NCBI RefSeq assembly: GCF_001680005.1
Contig: NC_033560.1
Span: 995,501-1,059,500, forward strand
Source: Plasmodium coatneyi
Taxonomy: Eukaryota; Apicomplexa; Aconoidasida; Haemosporida; Plasmodiidae
Length of the DNA stretch: 64,000 bases
Direction of reading: 5' to 3'
Below, in pieces: positions 12,119 through 25,129 of the stretch (within the stretch, counting starts at the first letter, position 1; the number at the start of each line of letters is the position of its first letter). The notes beneath the pieces were generated by a model. It was not told where the DNA came from. It ran no database searches and saw only the letters and a program-made list of their open reading frames with translations. The translations under genes and the position numbers were made by a program.

Positions 12119-13600
12119 TGTTCACATATTTTATCCTTGCAATATTCTGTTGTAATATTTCTGCTCTATAAGGGAACTTCATTTTAATATGTGTACACTT
12201 TTCAGTGTATACATGTTTTTCCCCGTGGAAGCTTATATTTTTCACACTATTCGTCCTCTCTGTGCATTAATATTTAATTATAACTGTACAATAAAATTTT
12301 CATTCTATCTGTAACAGTTACTTCGTATTTTTTAATTATTCTAAAATGTACATACTTTATTTATCTTTCGATAAATACTACCTAGGTGCAATAATCCGCC
12401 CACCCCCTCCCCGCCAAAAAAAAATTCAGGAGTCGCATGATGGAAAAATATGAAGTGGTACAGAATATATATATATTCCCCCCCCCACCCTCTCTCACAC
12501 CCGAGATATATTACATAACTTTTTCATTCTTTTTTTCATATGCACATCGCCTTAGTATTTATGTACTTGTATATATAAGTAGTGCCCATATTTTATTATT
12601 ATTCCTGAACGTGATTTAAACAGCAATGTTTATTATAAACCCCACCCCCCTTTTTTTTTGCCTCCTTCCTCTTCAGTACTATATATATACACTAAATTCT
12701 TATTTACACATGTAAAATATTTACCACTTTTTCCCTTCCTACATAGAATATAATTCACGGTAAACGTGTGTTATTCATATTATTCCTAGGTAAAGTATTA
12801 ATTTTTTGTGCGCACATATAGAGGGCGAAGTAAGATGATGGTAAGGGTCAGGTGTGTAGCACGATGAGGAGAGCATGCTCCCCCTACCCCTTTTCATATG
12901 CAGGAAAGATACTTAATTCTACATGCAAGAGACCTTAGGTTTATGCCTTTTACCTTATGAACTGTTCATTGTCCCCTATAATATGGTTCCCTCTCTTTTT
13001 TCCTTTCCTTCCCTTTAGAAGAAATGCAAAAAGTGCATAAGGAAGGTAATGTTCCTTCCTTCACTTTCCTTCCTTCTTTCCTTAGACCGCTTTACTTTCC
13101 TTCCCTTCGTTAGACCCATCATTTCCTCCTTAGACCTCCTGTCCTTCCTTCCTTAGACGCCTTCCTTTCCTCCTTAGACCTCCCTTCTTTCATTCCTTTC
13201 CTTAGACCCTCATTTCCTTCCTCCTTAGACCTATTACCTTCCTCCATCCTTAGACCTTCCTTCCTTATCTCCTTAGATCATCCCTTTCCTTCCTTCCTCC
13301 ATACGGGGCAATGTGCACATATTATTCATACTCATCGGAATAAGCTTAATTTATAGTGTACATAAACTCCCTCCGTGTGACATAAAGGGAAGGAACTGCA
13401 CTAAATATTACATATGAACAAAGTTGCTCATGCATTGCGCACCCCCCCTTTTTATATAGTAGTGCTTTGCTTCCGTCACGCTTTCTCAATACATGGTAGG
13501 GGCGGGTGTGCATACTCCTTTTTTCCGCTTATGGTTGATTAGTGAGAGTGTAATTACATTTTTCCACCTCCCTCCCCTTGCTCTGGCTGCTCCTCCTTAG
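12119..13600. other. Intergenic, no gene recognised
   Basis: AT-rich sequence upstream of the KIR start, with homopolymer runs and, from about 13050, polypyrimidine ccttccttagacc units. No open frame with a credible splice partner or family motif was seen. Confidence 0.5.
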
Positions 13601-13649
13601 ACTCTTTCCTTTTCTTCCACTAACCTTTTTTTTTTTTTTTTTTTTTTTA

Positions 13650-14490
13650 ATACACCCTCTGGTCATACTCCACCCCTTGGGGCGGTTAAAGTAGCAGGTC
13701 ATATTGTTGTTCCATAACCTAAAAAAACCCTTAGGTCACACACTCTGAACCTTTCATTCTTACACCACGAACCCATATTCTTACACCCCGAACCCATATT
13801 CTTACACCCCTAAACCCTTCATTCTAACACCCCTAACAACCTTCCATCTACCCCTAATAATCTTCATTCTAACACCCATAACAACCTTCCTTCCCTCCAC
13901 CCCTAGCACCACCATCCTTCCCTTCCACCTATCACCACCCTAAAAACCTTCCTTTCTACCACCCCTAACAACCTTCCTTCCACCAACCACCCACCTAACA
14001 ACCTTCCTTCCAACCTACCACCCCTAACACCCCTTCCTTCCCTTCTTCCTCCTTCCTTAGACCCTTCCTTTCCTTTCCTTCCATAGACCCCTTCATTAGA
14101 CCATCCTTCCTCCCTTCTCCTTAGACCCCCTTTCCTTTCTCCTCCTTAGACACTTCCTTCCTTAGACCCTCCTTTCCTTCCTTCCCTCCTTAGACCCCTC
14201 ATTCCTTAGACTCTCCTTCCTTAGATCCTCCTTCCTTAGACCCTTTCCCTTCCTTCCTCAGACCCCTTACTTCCGTAGATCCCATTTCCTTCCGTAGACC
14301 CCATTTCCTTCCTTTAGACCCTCCCCCCCACACTATACACTCCCGAAACTTTTCCCCCTTTGGTTCCTTCCCCCTTGTCCTTCCCTTCCCATTCCTTTCC
14401 TTCACCCTAACTTCCTCCTCCTCAGACCCTTCCTTCCCACTTTCCTTAGACCTCTTCCTTCCCTCCTCCTTAGATCCCTTCCTTGCTCCT
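13650..14490. repeat. C-rich minisatellites (CCCTAACAACCTTCCTTCCACC; CCTTCCTTAGACCC)
   Basis: Diverged copies of two minisatellite motifs that otherwise occur in KIR and SICAvar introns. The plus strand is C-rich. No gene is associated here, so this may mark a decayed plus-strand variant-antigen locus (inference). Confidence 0.7.
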
Positions 14491-14499
14491 TCCTTATAC

Positions 14500-14770
14500 A
14501 CTGTATTCTTCCTAAAAAAGAAAGAGTAAAGAAAAGCTTACCCTTCTTTCCCTTTTTTCTCTCAAATTTTTTCCCGCCCTTTTTTTTGAAAAAAAAAGAG
14601 GGAGGAATTATCAACCTTACCTTTTTTTGGGGGGGGAATTTTTCCCCTCTTTTAATTTCCTTTTCTTTCCACTAAAAAAAAGAAAAGAAAGAAAGGAGAA
14701 GAAAGAGAAAAAGTAAAGAACAAGAATAACCTCTCCCTTTCCTACGCATTCCATTTATACATTTTTAGCC
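14500..14770. repeat. Orphan SICAvar-upstream-like poly(T)/poly(A) units
   Basis: Alternating polypyrimidine, T-run, A-run and gaggaatta blocks with a tacactgtattcttcc-type element resemble the units upstream of both SICAvar genes. No SICAvar exon is attached. Confidence 0.4.
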
Positions 14771-15067
14771 ATATATTAAGACGCAGTTCTTAGCTATCTG
14801 TTACATAGATGAAGGAAATTAGAGACAGACGAATGATGAACCTGAGAGAAGGATGCGTGGTGGGTGCATTGTTCTTATGAATAAGGATGGGGAGTGCTCC
14901 TATGATAGGTGTTCCTATCGGGGGGAGAGGTTCAAAATTTTCCTTATTCTCATTTTTATTTGTTATTTTATTTTATCATTTCCTTCAATTTGTGGTTGTC
15001 GCAATATGGGGTTGTTAAAGGTTGTCCCTCCCCATAGGGAGGAAGAAAAAAAAATCAGTGCGTCGTC

Positions 15068-15175
15068 CATCTGCGCATCTAAGCACGTAGACACATGCGC
15101 GATTTCCAACACCACGTGATCATCAGAGCAGTATGCATCACCACGCATGTGTCTACGTGTTTAGATGCGCAGATT
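15068..15175. repeat. 32-bp inverted repeat, 44-nt loop (GC-rich hairpin)
   Basis: Arm 15068-15099 (catctgcgcatctaagcacg...) pairs with arm 15144-15175 at 30 of 32 positions across a 44-nt loop. It lies about 470 bp beyond the stop of the first PHIST gene and is much more GC-rich than its surroundings. A structured RNA or a mobile-element remnant are both possible; neither is shown. Confidence 0.8.
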
Positions 15176-15275
15176 GACGCCGTTTCGAAGAGCCCATGTA
15201 GTGTGACGCCCTTCCGAAAGGGCCCCATGTGGTGCGTGACGTCGTTTCCAAGGGCCCTTGTGGTGTGCTGGCTAG
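15176..15275. repeat. GC-rich ~30-bp tandem repeat, 3 copies
   Basis: Three diverged units starting gacgcc/gacgtc at 15176, 15205 and 15238, each with a tt(t/c)c(g/c)aa(g/a)(a/g)g..cc core and an (a/t)(t/g)gt(a/g)gtg end. They directly follow the inverted repeat and share its high GC content. Confidence 0.65.
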
Positions 15276-15643
15276 CACGCTCGCATGATGCGGATGTGTT
15301 GTGGTGCGGAAAAACAAGCATACATTTCCTAATCGAAGGAAAGACTAATTGGATTTTTTTTTTTTTTTTTCAAAATTGTGGGGTAGTAAAGTTCGTTCCT
15401 ACGCACAGAAGAAAAAAAAATATGGATCACTTTTTATGTTCCACTTTTAACATCTTATCATTGTTTGCAAAAAAATGAAAAAAAAATTGGCCCCCCCCCT
15501 GGGTGAGAGGGAATTGAGCGTACCAGTGAATGCACTTCACTGTGCGCATGTGTGAAAAAAATGTTAATCAATTGGTCTACATGGAGTTGGGCCATCTTGA
15601 AAAAATTCTGTCCACCTATTTGCCTGTTCACCTGTTTACCTGT

Positions 15644-16830
15644 TCATTGTGCTCCCGACTCTTTGGCATCCGTTTCTTCCTTCTTTGCATCCGTCTTTCC
15701 CACTTCACTGGTGGTGGTACTACCCACTTTTGCTTTCTCCGTAGACTCCGTTTCTGCTTTGTCCAACTTACCTTTTCGAACGCCATTCTTATAAGCCAAA
15801 GTCCTCTCTGCAAAAATGGTAAACCATTTCTTCTCGATTCCTTCTATGGTAGTTGTCCACGTGTTCAGAAAGTTCATTAAAGAGTAAACAAAAGAAACGG
15901 TCAAGACGGTAGATGAATTCATGTTGAAGTCATAGATATTATTAAAATAGTCATCTACATCTTTTAAATCATCTGTTATATCATTTAGGAATTCATACCA
16001 CAAGGCCATTTTCTCTTCCTTGGGTAATCCATATTTTAGGGACAAGTCGTGTAGTTCCCCAAATAAATTATCTAGTGCTCTTTCATAATCCAAATTCTGT
16101 ATCCGATTGCATTCGTCTAATAAAAGTTCTACCTTCTCCTTTGGTATAATAAACACATGCTCTTTTAATATGCCTGATATATCTATTCCTCCATCTTCAT
16201 CATCATCATAGTCATAGTCATCATCACTATCATCAATGAACTCATCACCATCTTTCTCATCATCGTCTTCTCCTATTTCGTCTTTTTTTTCGCCTTCCTT
16301 CTCTATTTCATCCTTTTCTTCTTTTTCTACTTCTTCTTCCTCCTTTTCTTCAACTTCCTTTACTTCCTTCACTTCTTCTTCCTCTTCCTGTTGCGCCTTT
16401 TCCTGTTGTTCTTTTTTTATTGAACTGCAAGTAGTTTCACTGGGGGCTTCACTCTCTTTCCCTTCACTGCAATCATTGCCATCACATTCGTTGCTTACAT
16501 CATTTGGGCCGCCACGTGCATCTGAGTCTGACGTAACCTGGGACAACTGTCTCGACGCCTTCAGTACTGCACCTCCTAGGGATAATGCACTTTCGCTTGG
16601 GAGGTCACCATTCTGCGAAGATAATCACCAAAGTGGTAAAAAAAAGGAGTGATGTGTTAGGAGATTTAGTCTCCGTACAATGTGTGGCGAAGAAAAGAGG
16701 GGGGTTTGTCCCTTCTTTATGTGTCACATTAAAGTGACTTTTTCTTTTTTCATTTTTTTTTCCTCCTCACCAGCAGCACGACGTTCATCAGAGTGAACAC
16801 AGAGAAGACTACCCTAGGCGCGCTCAACAT
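15644..16830 (-). CDS. PHIST exported protein with PEXEL and acidic repeat region
   Basis: Predicted protein exported into the host red cell. Two exons: 16830-16771 (20 residues, MLSAPRVVFSVFTL..., hydrophobic signal) and 16612-15644, giving 342 residues. A PEXEL, R-Q-L-S-Q, starts at residue 41, the usual place just after the signal exon. Next comes a long Glu/Asp/Lys low-complexity region, then a helical C-terminal domain with the spaced tryptophans of PHIST (MALWYEFL, NTWTTT, KKWFTIF). The tail is Lys/Thr-rich. It is the first of three PHIST genes on this strand. The PHIST call is by pattern; the subgroup was not determined. Confidence 0.85.
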
Positions 16831-18303
16831 CTTCGCCAAGCTCAGTTGCGTTGGAAGTGTAACAGCCGTGGGGGGCAAATGTACTAAGCTAACACAACTT
16901 ATGCTTTTTTATATGTTCTTAAAAAGAAAAAAGTATCAACTTGGTGTTATTTATGAGAGATAAAAAAAAAATACTATAAGTTTGTGCGCTATATAACAGG
17001 TAAAGGGAAATTATTTAAAGCCAAGTTGCTAATTCAAGTAAACAAAAGGTAGAAAAAAAGAAGTATTTAAGAATTACATTTTTATTTTAAAATAGGAAAA
17101 AAAAAAAAAAAAATTATAAATAGTTAAAATACCAAAAAGAGCAGATATAAAGAACATACAAGAAATGCTTTTTTTTTCTTAGGCAATTTATAGCAACGAA
17201 CGAAAACAGCGCAAGGTTTCTTTCTCCTCACTCCCCATGGTAGGAATAAAATACATCCACACAGGATAAGAAGAGCTTGCCAGTACACAGCTAATCAAAG
17301 GTAATATATATACTACTACATACAAATCACTAGGTATTGGAAATGTGCGCTAACTACAACTGCTAATTGTGCTTATACAAGTTATTCATACCGTATCGCA
17401 AAGTTAGAGTCCTCTCTATACATAAACAGAGTCCCGCTGGAGCGGAATAGTTTTAGAAAAAATTAGGAAGATATCCAATTTAGTAGTAACTGCACGGAGG
17501 GCCATTAATTCCAAAGTGAAGGTGCACTTGGCAGTTTTCTCCTAAAGGGTTTGTTTTTTTAATGAGTTCCACCCCGCAAGCATGTGGAAGGGGTAGTATA
17601 CGATTCTTTCATCATAGGAAGGTGGCGAACGCGCGGCAAGGAAAGAAAAAAACATATGCACAAATATATTAGTACACATAAATATTGTATTCGATCCTTT
17701 CCGTAGTAACGCCACCCTATCATCGAAGTCGTATCATCGTCGTACATAAAGATGTTTAAAGGGAAAAAGGTTCAATCAAAATTGGATTTTTGTTGCTTCC
17801 CATGCGGATACGTGTATTGCGCGGAAGATGCAGCTTTGATGCATACAACCGCTCTTTGTGAAGGGCCTTACACGCTAACATAAAATTGTTCCGGTGTATT
17901 ATTAAAATTACGTTGTTCATTCGAAGTTGATACGATTCATATCCCATGGGCGCTGAACTTTTAAAAGCTTGCATACTCCCCTACATTGGGAGAGTGTTGC
18001 AATACGTGTTTAATCCGAATAAGGAGTGACCCCCCCTTTCGGGATTATAATTATTATTCAAATGTGAGATTCTTTTGTTTTACAAAAAAAAAAAAAAATT
18101 AGCTACAACGCAAATAACGCTGTTGGGGAGCACAAAATGTAGCGCGCGTAACGGCTGTGGTGTGCCCCCCTAATCCATTACATACATTATTGAATCAGGA
18201 CAAAAAAAACAAAAAAGAAATTGTCAAAATATTCTTCATTCCTGGTTTTCCCCCAAAGCAGGAACTACGAAAAACCATATTTTTTAATTAAATTCCCCTT
18301 ACT
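16831..18303. other. Intergenic between PHIST genes
   Basis: Holds the upstream region of the 15644-16830 gene, with A-runs at about 17097-17113 and 18084-18098. Short open frames around 17559-17974 have no family motif. No further gene seen. Confidence 0.5.
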
Positions 18304-19218
18304 TTACCACCTTGGAGAGTACTTATTTACACCGTCCATTAGAATTTTTGACCACTTCAATTCATAACGTTTTAAATCCTCTATCCACGACTTGTTGTAA
18401 TTACCCAAAAATGTAAAAAATTTTGCGGTTATTTTTACATTTCCTTTAGGGAAAAATGCTTGAAATTTATCTAGAAAAAGTTCGTCCCTTTCTATAAAAT
18501 AATCCAGTATTTCATCATCACATTTTTTCCAAACAAATAATTGAAACTCTTGTGGGATTCCTTTTCGCATTGCTGCTGTGGCAAATTCTACCCACAGTCT
18601 GTCCATCATATCATTAAACAATTTCTTCATATAATTATTGTAATGAAAAAACACCAACTTTGCCTTTTTTTTACTTAAAATTAAACCAAGGGATTCCATT
18701 AAGCTATTTATTTCTTGCCCCGTTAATACTCTGTCACCTAAGTCTATATCACTCAACGTGGAATAAAAATCGTTATATTTCTGTGTATAAAAAAGATGAT
18801 TATTATTTTCGTAGTAACTTGCATGTACTTGTTCGGGGGGTTCACCATAATTGTACGAAGACGAAGAAGCAAGGCTTCTGGGGTAGCAACCCATTAGTAA
18901 CTTGTCCAACCTGTTGTCCTCATATTTGCCTTTATGAATCTATAAAAATGGTAAAATGGGTATGTGCACATATGTTCGTATATGTGCGTGCACCCTTTTA
19001 ATGAAGTTAGGAAATTGCCACCATTTGTTTGCATTTCATTACAATTACTACAGTCAGACAGACGAGCACACCCTTGGGCTGGTAAAAAAGAAACCTTTTT
19101 ACATAATTCTTAAATAATCATATTCCCTTACCGATAAAATTCCGATCCACACAATAAACAGTAGAGTGGTCAAACCCAACAACATGGGAAATTTTTTCCA
19201 AGTGTACATCCTCGCCAT
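18304..19218 (-). CDS. PHIST exported protein with a degenerate PEXEL
   Basis: Two exons: 19218-19132 (29 residues, recessed hydrophobic segment LLGLTTLLFIVWIGILS) and 18939-18304, giving 240 residues. The PHIST helical domain fills the C-terminal half, with conserved tryptophans in DRLWVEFA, LFVWKKC, KSWIEDL and LKWSKIL. At residue 50, exon 2 codon 21, the PEXEL position holds R-S-L-A-S. The two sister genes have RxLxQ and RxLxE at exactly this codon, so this is a PEXEL with Ser in place of the acidic/Gln residue. Export may be weakened or the motif relaxed; both are inference. Confidence 0.85.
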
Positions 19219-22200
19219 GCTAACTTGATGCGTAAAGAAGTGTGTTCAAAATTTTTAATGAACACCTTTTACAACCACGGTGCTGTAAAGTTGTACATTC
19301 CAGGACAATTTATTTGTTTTCAAAAAAAAAAAAAAACTCATAAATGAAGAATATGCCTAACACGCAATGCGCATAAAAAAAAACGGTAATATTTAAGAAA
19401 AGGTAAAATATGTATAAATCTATAACAAAACAAAGTATGCAAAAGAAAGTGAACAAAAAAAAAAAAAATATAATCTACGAAAAAAAGAACGAAAAACAAT
19501 GGCTTCTAACATCTGCTGTACGGGCGCAAAAATAAAATAGCTGCTTCTAACTGCAGGCAGCTAATTTTATGCAACCACAGAATTATTTTGTAAAGAATCT
19601 TAAATTGAGTCATAATATATGATAGCAAAAAAAAAAAAAGAAAAGAAAAAGAAAAAATCAAATATATTCAAAAATTAGGAATGGTGCCAAAAGAAAAAAA
19701 AAAAAAAAAAAAAAAAAAAAAAGCCATCCTCCTTAACCATTTGAACATGTATTACAGTTTGTATGGACCGATCAGATTATGCTAGCGCTCTATAGATGAT
19801 CTAACCCACCTGATTCGTTCTTACTTTGGTACAGTTACATTTCTTCCCCTTTCACTGTTATTATCAAGGCAGGTTCTGTTCTTCATTTGTTTTTAAAATG
19901 CGTCATCAGTCTGTACCCGCCAATATATATATAGGTTTATAGATACCTATATTTATCGGCTTATTTGACCCTGCAGTGACTTCTTACCATTTTCTGCCTA
20001 ATGACCACCTAACATTTACGACATTTATCAGAAGGATGGAATGAATTATTCAGCAGCAGCGAGTTACATTTTTACTTCTTAAACCGTTTCGTCACTCGTC
20101 GGTTTTACCTCCATTACGATGTTGTGGTTTTTCCTGGTTCGTTATCCTGCCCTTAGACTCCTAAATTAGAGGATCCGCCCCACCCCGCCTTTACTTATCT
20201 CGACGAAAAAAGGGTTAAATATTTTCATGTATTCATTTATGTACATGTTATAAAATATATAATGTTTATTTTCGTTTTGAAAAATGAAAAAAAGCTGAGC
20301 AAATATTGGAGTCAACTTTTCCCAAAGACATAAGTTTCATCTTGCCTCCTTTAATTTTGCACAATAGAAATATATATTCGGGGAACTTTACAACGTGTAG
20401 TGGTAAGAGGATAAAATTGCCAAATGCACCAAGCAGGAAAGAAAATGTGACTGCTGCTAAGTTGAGGGGGTGCAGAAAAATGGGGGAAGAAGAAAATATA
20501 TACCTATGTAAGCATATATATGTGATTTATTCTGTGCATATGTGTTAATAAAATATGAAACTTATCCCCCCTCTCACTGAGAATAAAACCAGCTAATTTT
20601 TCTTTATGCCATGGTGTAATATTTCGAGGTGTCTTATATCTGTTCCTTTTTTTCTTATGTGAATTGTTTGTGGCTTCAAAATAAGGTCAACACATATACG
20701 CGTATTGACTTATATTAATGCCGCACTTTTATGACTTCATAATTTTTTCGAATGATACTATGTACTTTGCGTTACTCCCGTGGGGGTATGTAAATCTGCG
20801 CAGGTTTATGAGTACGGCTAGCCATTTTTGCGGTTCGCTTTCTGTTATACCTTTGAAGTAAGTGCAAAGTGTGCTTTAACTTCCGTCACTCATTTAATTC
20901 CCCTCAGCGGACACCAATTGAGTCTTCTTACACAAACAGAACGTATATAATGTGTGGAGCCCAAGAAAGGGGTCCACAAACACGATATTATATTTATATA
21001 TATATATTTTTTTTTCCACCTCGACGGGAAACCGAAACGGTTATTGTATAATAATTCCTGGGTAAATATAGAAGGGTATTATTTAGTCCCAATTCGTTAG
21101 CGTCACTATAAATGAGGTGATGTGTATGCATTTGCAGATGCTACCATTCTGTCTATATTGCAACTCGTTACATGTGTATAGAGCATATGTAACTAGTAAA
21201 TGTGAAAAACCATTTTCCTTAATGGTCTCACTTTTTAAATGTTACCTTAAAAAATTAAGGAAACACTAACAATAAAACAATTATCAGCTAATATTAATTT
21301 TGACAGTAAAATGTTTCACTTTAGAATAGTGGTCTCTGCAGTTACACAGGTCGATAGTTTTAAGTAACTCCAAAAGTTAAGGCAAGGATGTATCTATCCC
21401 CTACTTTTGTACATACGCCTGTACAGGTACATATATACACATATACGTACATGCATGTATATATTACGTGCACACAACATGAACGCATTTTAAGCGCCCC
21501 TCCATTGTGCACGCACACGTATGAACTAATTTGTAGGTATCACTTACCCTACTATTCTGTATAAATCGAAATTCGCTTATTTTCATGATGAAAAATTCCT
21601 ATTTTCATCAAGCTGAATTTCATAAAACTTGCACTGTACTGAAGGTGCAAGGAGAGCACGAATAGGCGCTTTTACGCTTTTCCATACTTTGATGGAAAAA
21701 TAACAACAAAAAAAATATTATAGGAGCAAATATGACAAGAAGTACGCAGTTATACAAATTATTACTTGTGCAGAGGGCACAAAATTTAACAAATAAAATA
21801 AAATAATTCAAACAAGAATTTACAAAAATGCAATGTTTTGTTTTTTTTCATTTTTGTAATTCAATGTAAGCAAACAAACTTTAAAAATAATATTCTTGTG
21901 CTTAGTAGACAAAACAAATTGTTGTATTAAATTATTCTCAAACGTAGTATTACAAATGTATTTTCTTGTTTAAATTATTTGACAGGTAACTTGGGGGAGG
22001 CGGTAGGATAGCACATATATCTGTAACTGATGCTCATAATAGTGCATCATTATGTACAATATATTTTGTGCTTACCTTAGGATTTTTTTTTTTTTTTTTT
22101 TTTTTTTGGTCTTTTCTCCCCATACTCTATAACTGAGTAAATTCCTAGCTATTTTATTTGTTAGGCTTAATAAATTATATACCACCCATTTTTTGGGGAA

Positions 22201-22424
22201 CTTCTCATCAATTCGCTCTTCCATTTGTGTCTATTTTTTTTGTTACACCTATTTATGCTTTAGATGGTGGGTTCGTTGTAGTGGTGGTTGATACTCGCAT
22301 GGGTGTACTCCTCTGTTGGGATAACCTATAGATGAACGTGACCTTTCTGCGCTCGCATAGGTCAATCAACTTGTCACCCCACTTGTGATCTCATTACTGA
22401 ACCCATCCGTGGAGCCATTTCTCA
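19219..22424. other. Intergenic, no gene recognised
   Basis: Contains upstream sequence of the 18304-19218 PHIST gene, long A-runs (19690-19722) and a T-run (22083-22108). An 80-codon frame at 20306-20548 and a 63-codon frame at 21620-21811 lack splice partners and motifs. Confidence 0.5.
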
Positions 22425-23375
22425 CTACGCTTTGTACTTTTCAATAATATTCAAAAAAGCCTTCCTCCACTTCCTCTTATTTGCTCTTGTTAATTTGTCA
22501 CACGACCATATAAATCTTGAAAGGAAAATTCGGAAACTTAGTTGTAGCATTAATTTATTATTGGCCATGGAGAAAAAACGATTTTCATACGATTTGTCTA
22601 AAGTGTCTAAATCTTTCGTAAGAGCTGAATGACAGTTCATTAAAAATTTCAAACGTTCTCCATCAGGCATTCCAATTTTTCCTGCTAATTGGGTAAAATA
22701 TATCCATAAGCGATTTATCATCTTGTGATATTTACTCTTATAGTAATCATTCAAGTAGTAGTAAACAACATATGCCTTCTTCCTATCGGCAAAAAGAAAC
22801 CCAGTATTGTAGGACATCTTTTCTATATTCCTCCTTGATAGCTTTTTTGAAATATCCTCCTCCTCACATCCGAATGGCAAAACTCTCCTCCTTAAATTTG
22901 GCTCATTAAAAAAAATATCATTTTTGATTCTTCTGGATAAATCTCCATTTACGTGAAGGGATAATTCGACCAGCTTTCTTGGACACGTTTGTAATTGCAA
23001 TTCTGATTGTATGCATAATTTGGTGAAGCAGACAGGGTTCTGAAAAGGAAGTAATTAGAAAAAGTGGACCACCACATGGGACAACATGTGCAAATTATAT
23101 ATTAACATATGTATACGTAATGGGTAATTGTAGACGGGAGCACACTATAATACACTCTGGTGCGTGTGGGTCTCATGTTACGAGTGAAACCGTATGATGA
23201 TCTACGGGAGGTAACTTTATTTTGTGTTTTTCAAGAGGAAACACTTATTACATTTCTTTTTATATTTTTTATCAATCGCACTTACTAATGATAAGAAGGT
23301 TATTACGAAAATAAGGGACAGCAGGATGACGTATCTTACCGGACATTGGCTTTTCGAATTTGCATTTTTTCTCAT
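22425..23375 (-). CDS. PHIST exported protein with canonical PEXEL
   Basis: Two exons: 23375-23286 (30 residues, MRKNANSKSQCP then a hydrophobic signal core VILLSLIFVITFLSL) and 23039-22425, giving 234 residues. The PEXEL R-K-L-V-E starts at residue 51 (exon 2 codon 21). The PHIST domain covers roughly residues 105-230, with INRLWIYFTQLAGKIGMP and the late tryptophans FIWSCDK and RKWRKAF. It is short, with little sequence outside signal, PEXEL and PHIST domain. Intron donor GTAAGT, acceptor TTTTCAG. Predicted to be secreted, cleaved at the PEXEL and exported to the host cell. Confidence 0.88.
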
Positions 23376-25100
23376 TTTTTTTTTAACGAATAAGGTATCG
23401 TAAAATGTGAAAAATATGTATATATTTTGTAAAAGTATGGTGGATTAAAATTAAAGATAGCTTAAAGCAAAATGTAAAAAAATGGGTTAAGAAGTTATGT
23501 TTGGGTTCCATATATTCGGGGAAAAAATACATAGTTCGCCTTTTAAATAAATAAGGAGAAAGTAAAAGGAACAGAAGAAAACTGGAAGGTATGATGATTG
23601 ACACATGTGCTACTTCTGCTACTGCTACTGGTTATTGGTATTTTTTTCTTTTTTCTTATTGTAGTTTTTATATCCCCCTCTGCAAAAGGGCTGAGGGAAA
23701 TATATCTGAGTGCTGGTTATTGCTGGTATAATAAGTGTATAAGTTTATTTTCTCGCGGAATAAAAAATCTAAAGGAGACTGAAAAAAAATAAGAAGATAA
23801 AGGTAATGAAATGTGCAAAAAAAAAAAAAAACATAAAAAGTGTGCAAAAAGAAAATATAAAATAGGCAGAAAAAAAAAAATATGCGAATAAACACGCAAA
23901 GAATAAATAGGCAAATAGCCGCGCGAAGAACAAATAGGCGCAATAGTTGTGCAAAGAACAAATACGCAAAAAGAGGGGCAAAAAAATTATATATAAAATA
24001 ATCCGAAATTTTTTTTACAAGACAAAAAATTTTTTACAAATGAGGTAAAAAATTTTTTACAAATAAAAGGCAAAAAATTGTTTACAAATAAGGCAAAGAA
24101 ATATACATTTATGTTAGACCCAAAATGTACTACCCTAATTATGGCAACAAAAGTCCAAACACATTACACAATGTAAAAAAAGGAAAAAAGATGAAAAAAA
24201 AAGAAAAGAAGCGAGAAGATCGCATATAATTTTTAACAGTATTATAAATAATAAGTCTGCGTCATAAAAAAAAATCTGTTAGAGAAATTAATACGGGAAC
24301 TTTTAAAGGAAAACCCTGCATTTATGCAACCTGTGCCTATAGACTAATAGTTACACTTCTGAGAACAAATAAAAAATTGCATAAGAAGAAAATGTGTGTA
24401 CACCTTTAAAATTTCTCATATTTTGAGTTCGTAAAAACTACACACTGTGTTTAAAGTTATCTTTAAATATGTAGGACTTTAAAAAGTGTATAATAAAGAA
24501 AGAAAAAAAAAAAACAAAAAAAACTTGGAACAGCACGACTTTGTTTGCTCCTATGAGAGCAACCACATGTGTGTCCCTGCGCAACGTTGTGCATACCCAC
24601 GCATACTATTTGTTCGACCTTTTCTATTTTTTTTTTTTTCTTTTTTTTTTTTTCAATATTATGAATTCATTCAATTAAAATTTTTTTCTCTTTTTTTGTT
24701 TAATGTGCCAGTGTTTGTCGTTAAAATTTTGATTCTTTTTCGTATACACACACACGTGTGACATGGTAAATTATTTGTGTAATTGTGTACACAGTTCTTT
24801 CTTTTTTTTTTTTTTTTTTTGTAAGAAACACTCATTTTTTTTTAAGACACTTCTTTTTTTTTTGCGGAGGAGGAGAAGCAGCGCATGAGTGATGTGATGC
24901 TGGTTGGGGCTAGAGAAATGGACAATTTTCGCGCAAAAAAAAAAAAACCAGTGCAAGCCAAGCCCCTCCTTTTTTTTTTTTTTTGGTGGTTACTCCTTAT
25001 TTGGGTTGTTCCTTGTTTGGTGGTTGTTGTTGTGCCTCCGCCCCTTTTTTATTGTGTGTACTCTTCCCATATTTGTGCTTGCCATTCTTTTTTTTTTTTA
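23376..25100. other. Intergenic with A/T-rich short tandem repeats
   Basis: Upstream region of the 22425-23375 PHIST gene. Repeats at about 23865-23975 (gcaaagaacaaataggc units) and 24005-24100 (ggcaaaaaattttttacaaata, four units). No credible coding sequence; the Phe-rich frames are translations of T-runs. Confidence 0.55.
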
Positions 25101-25129
25101 ATTTTTAGGAGGGTAGACTTTTCTTTTCT

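Noticed and set aside
16200..16440. Plus-strand Ser/Phe-rich frame opposite the PHIST gene
   Set aside because: Antisense shadow of the Glu/Asp-rich coding region.
20306..20548. 80-codon plus-strand frame
   Set aside because: No signal, domain or splice partner; composition like the surrounding intergenic DNA.
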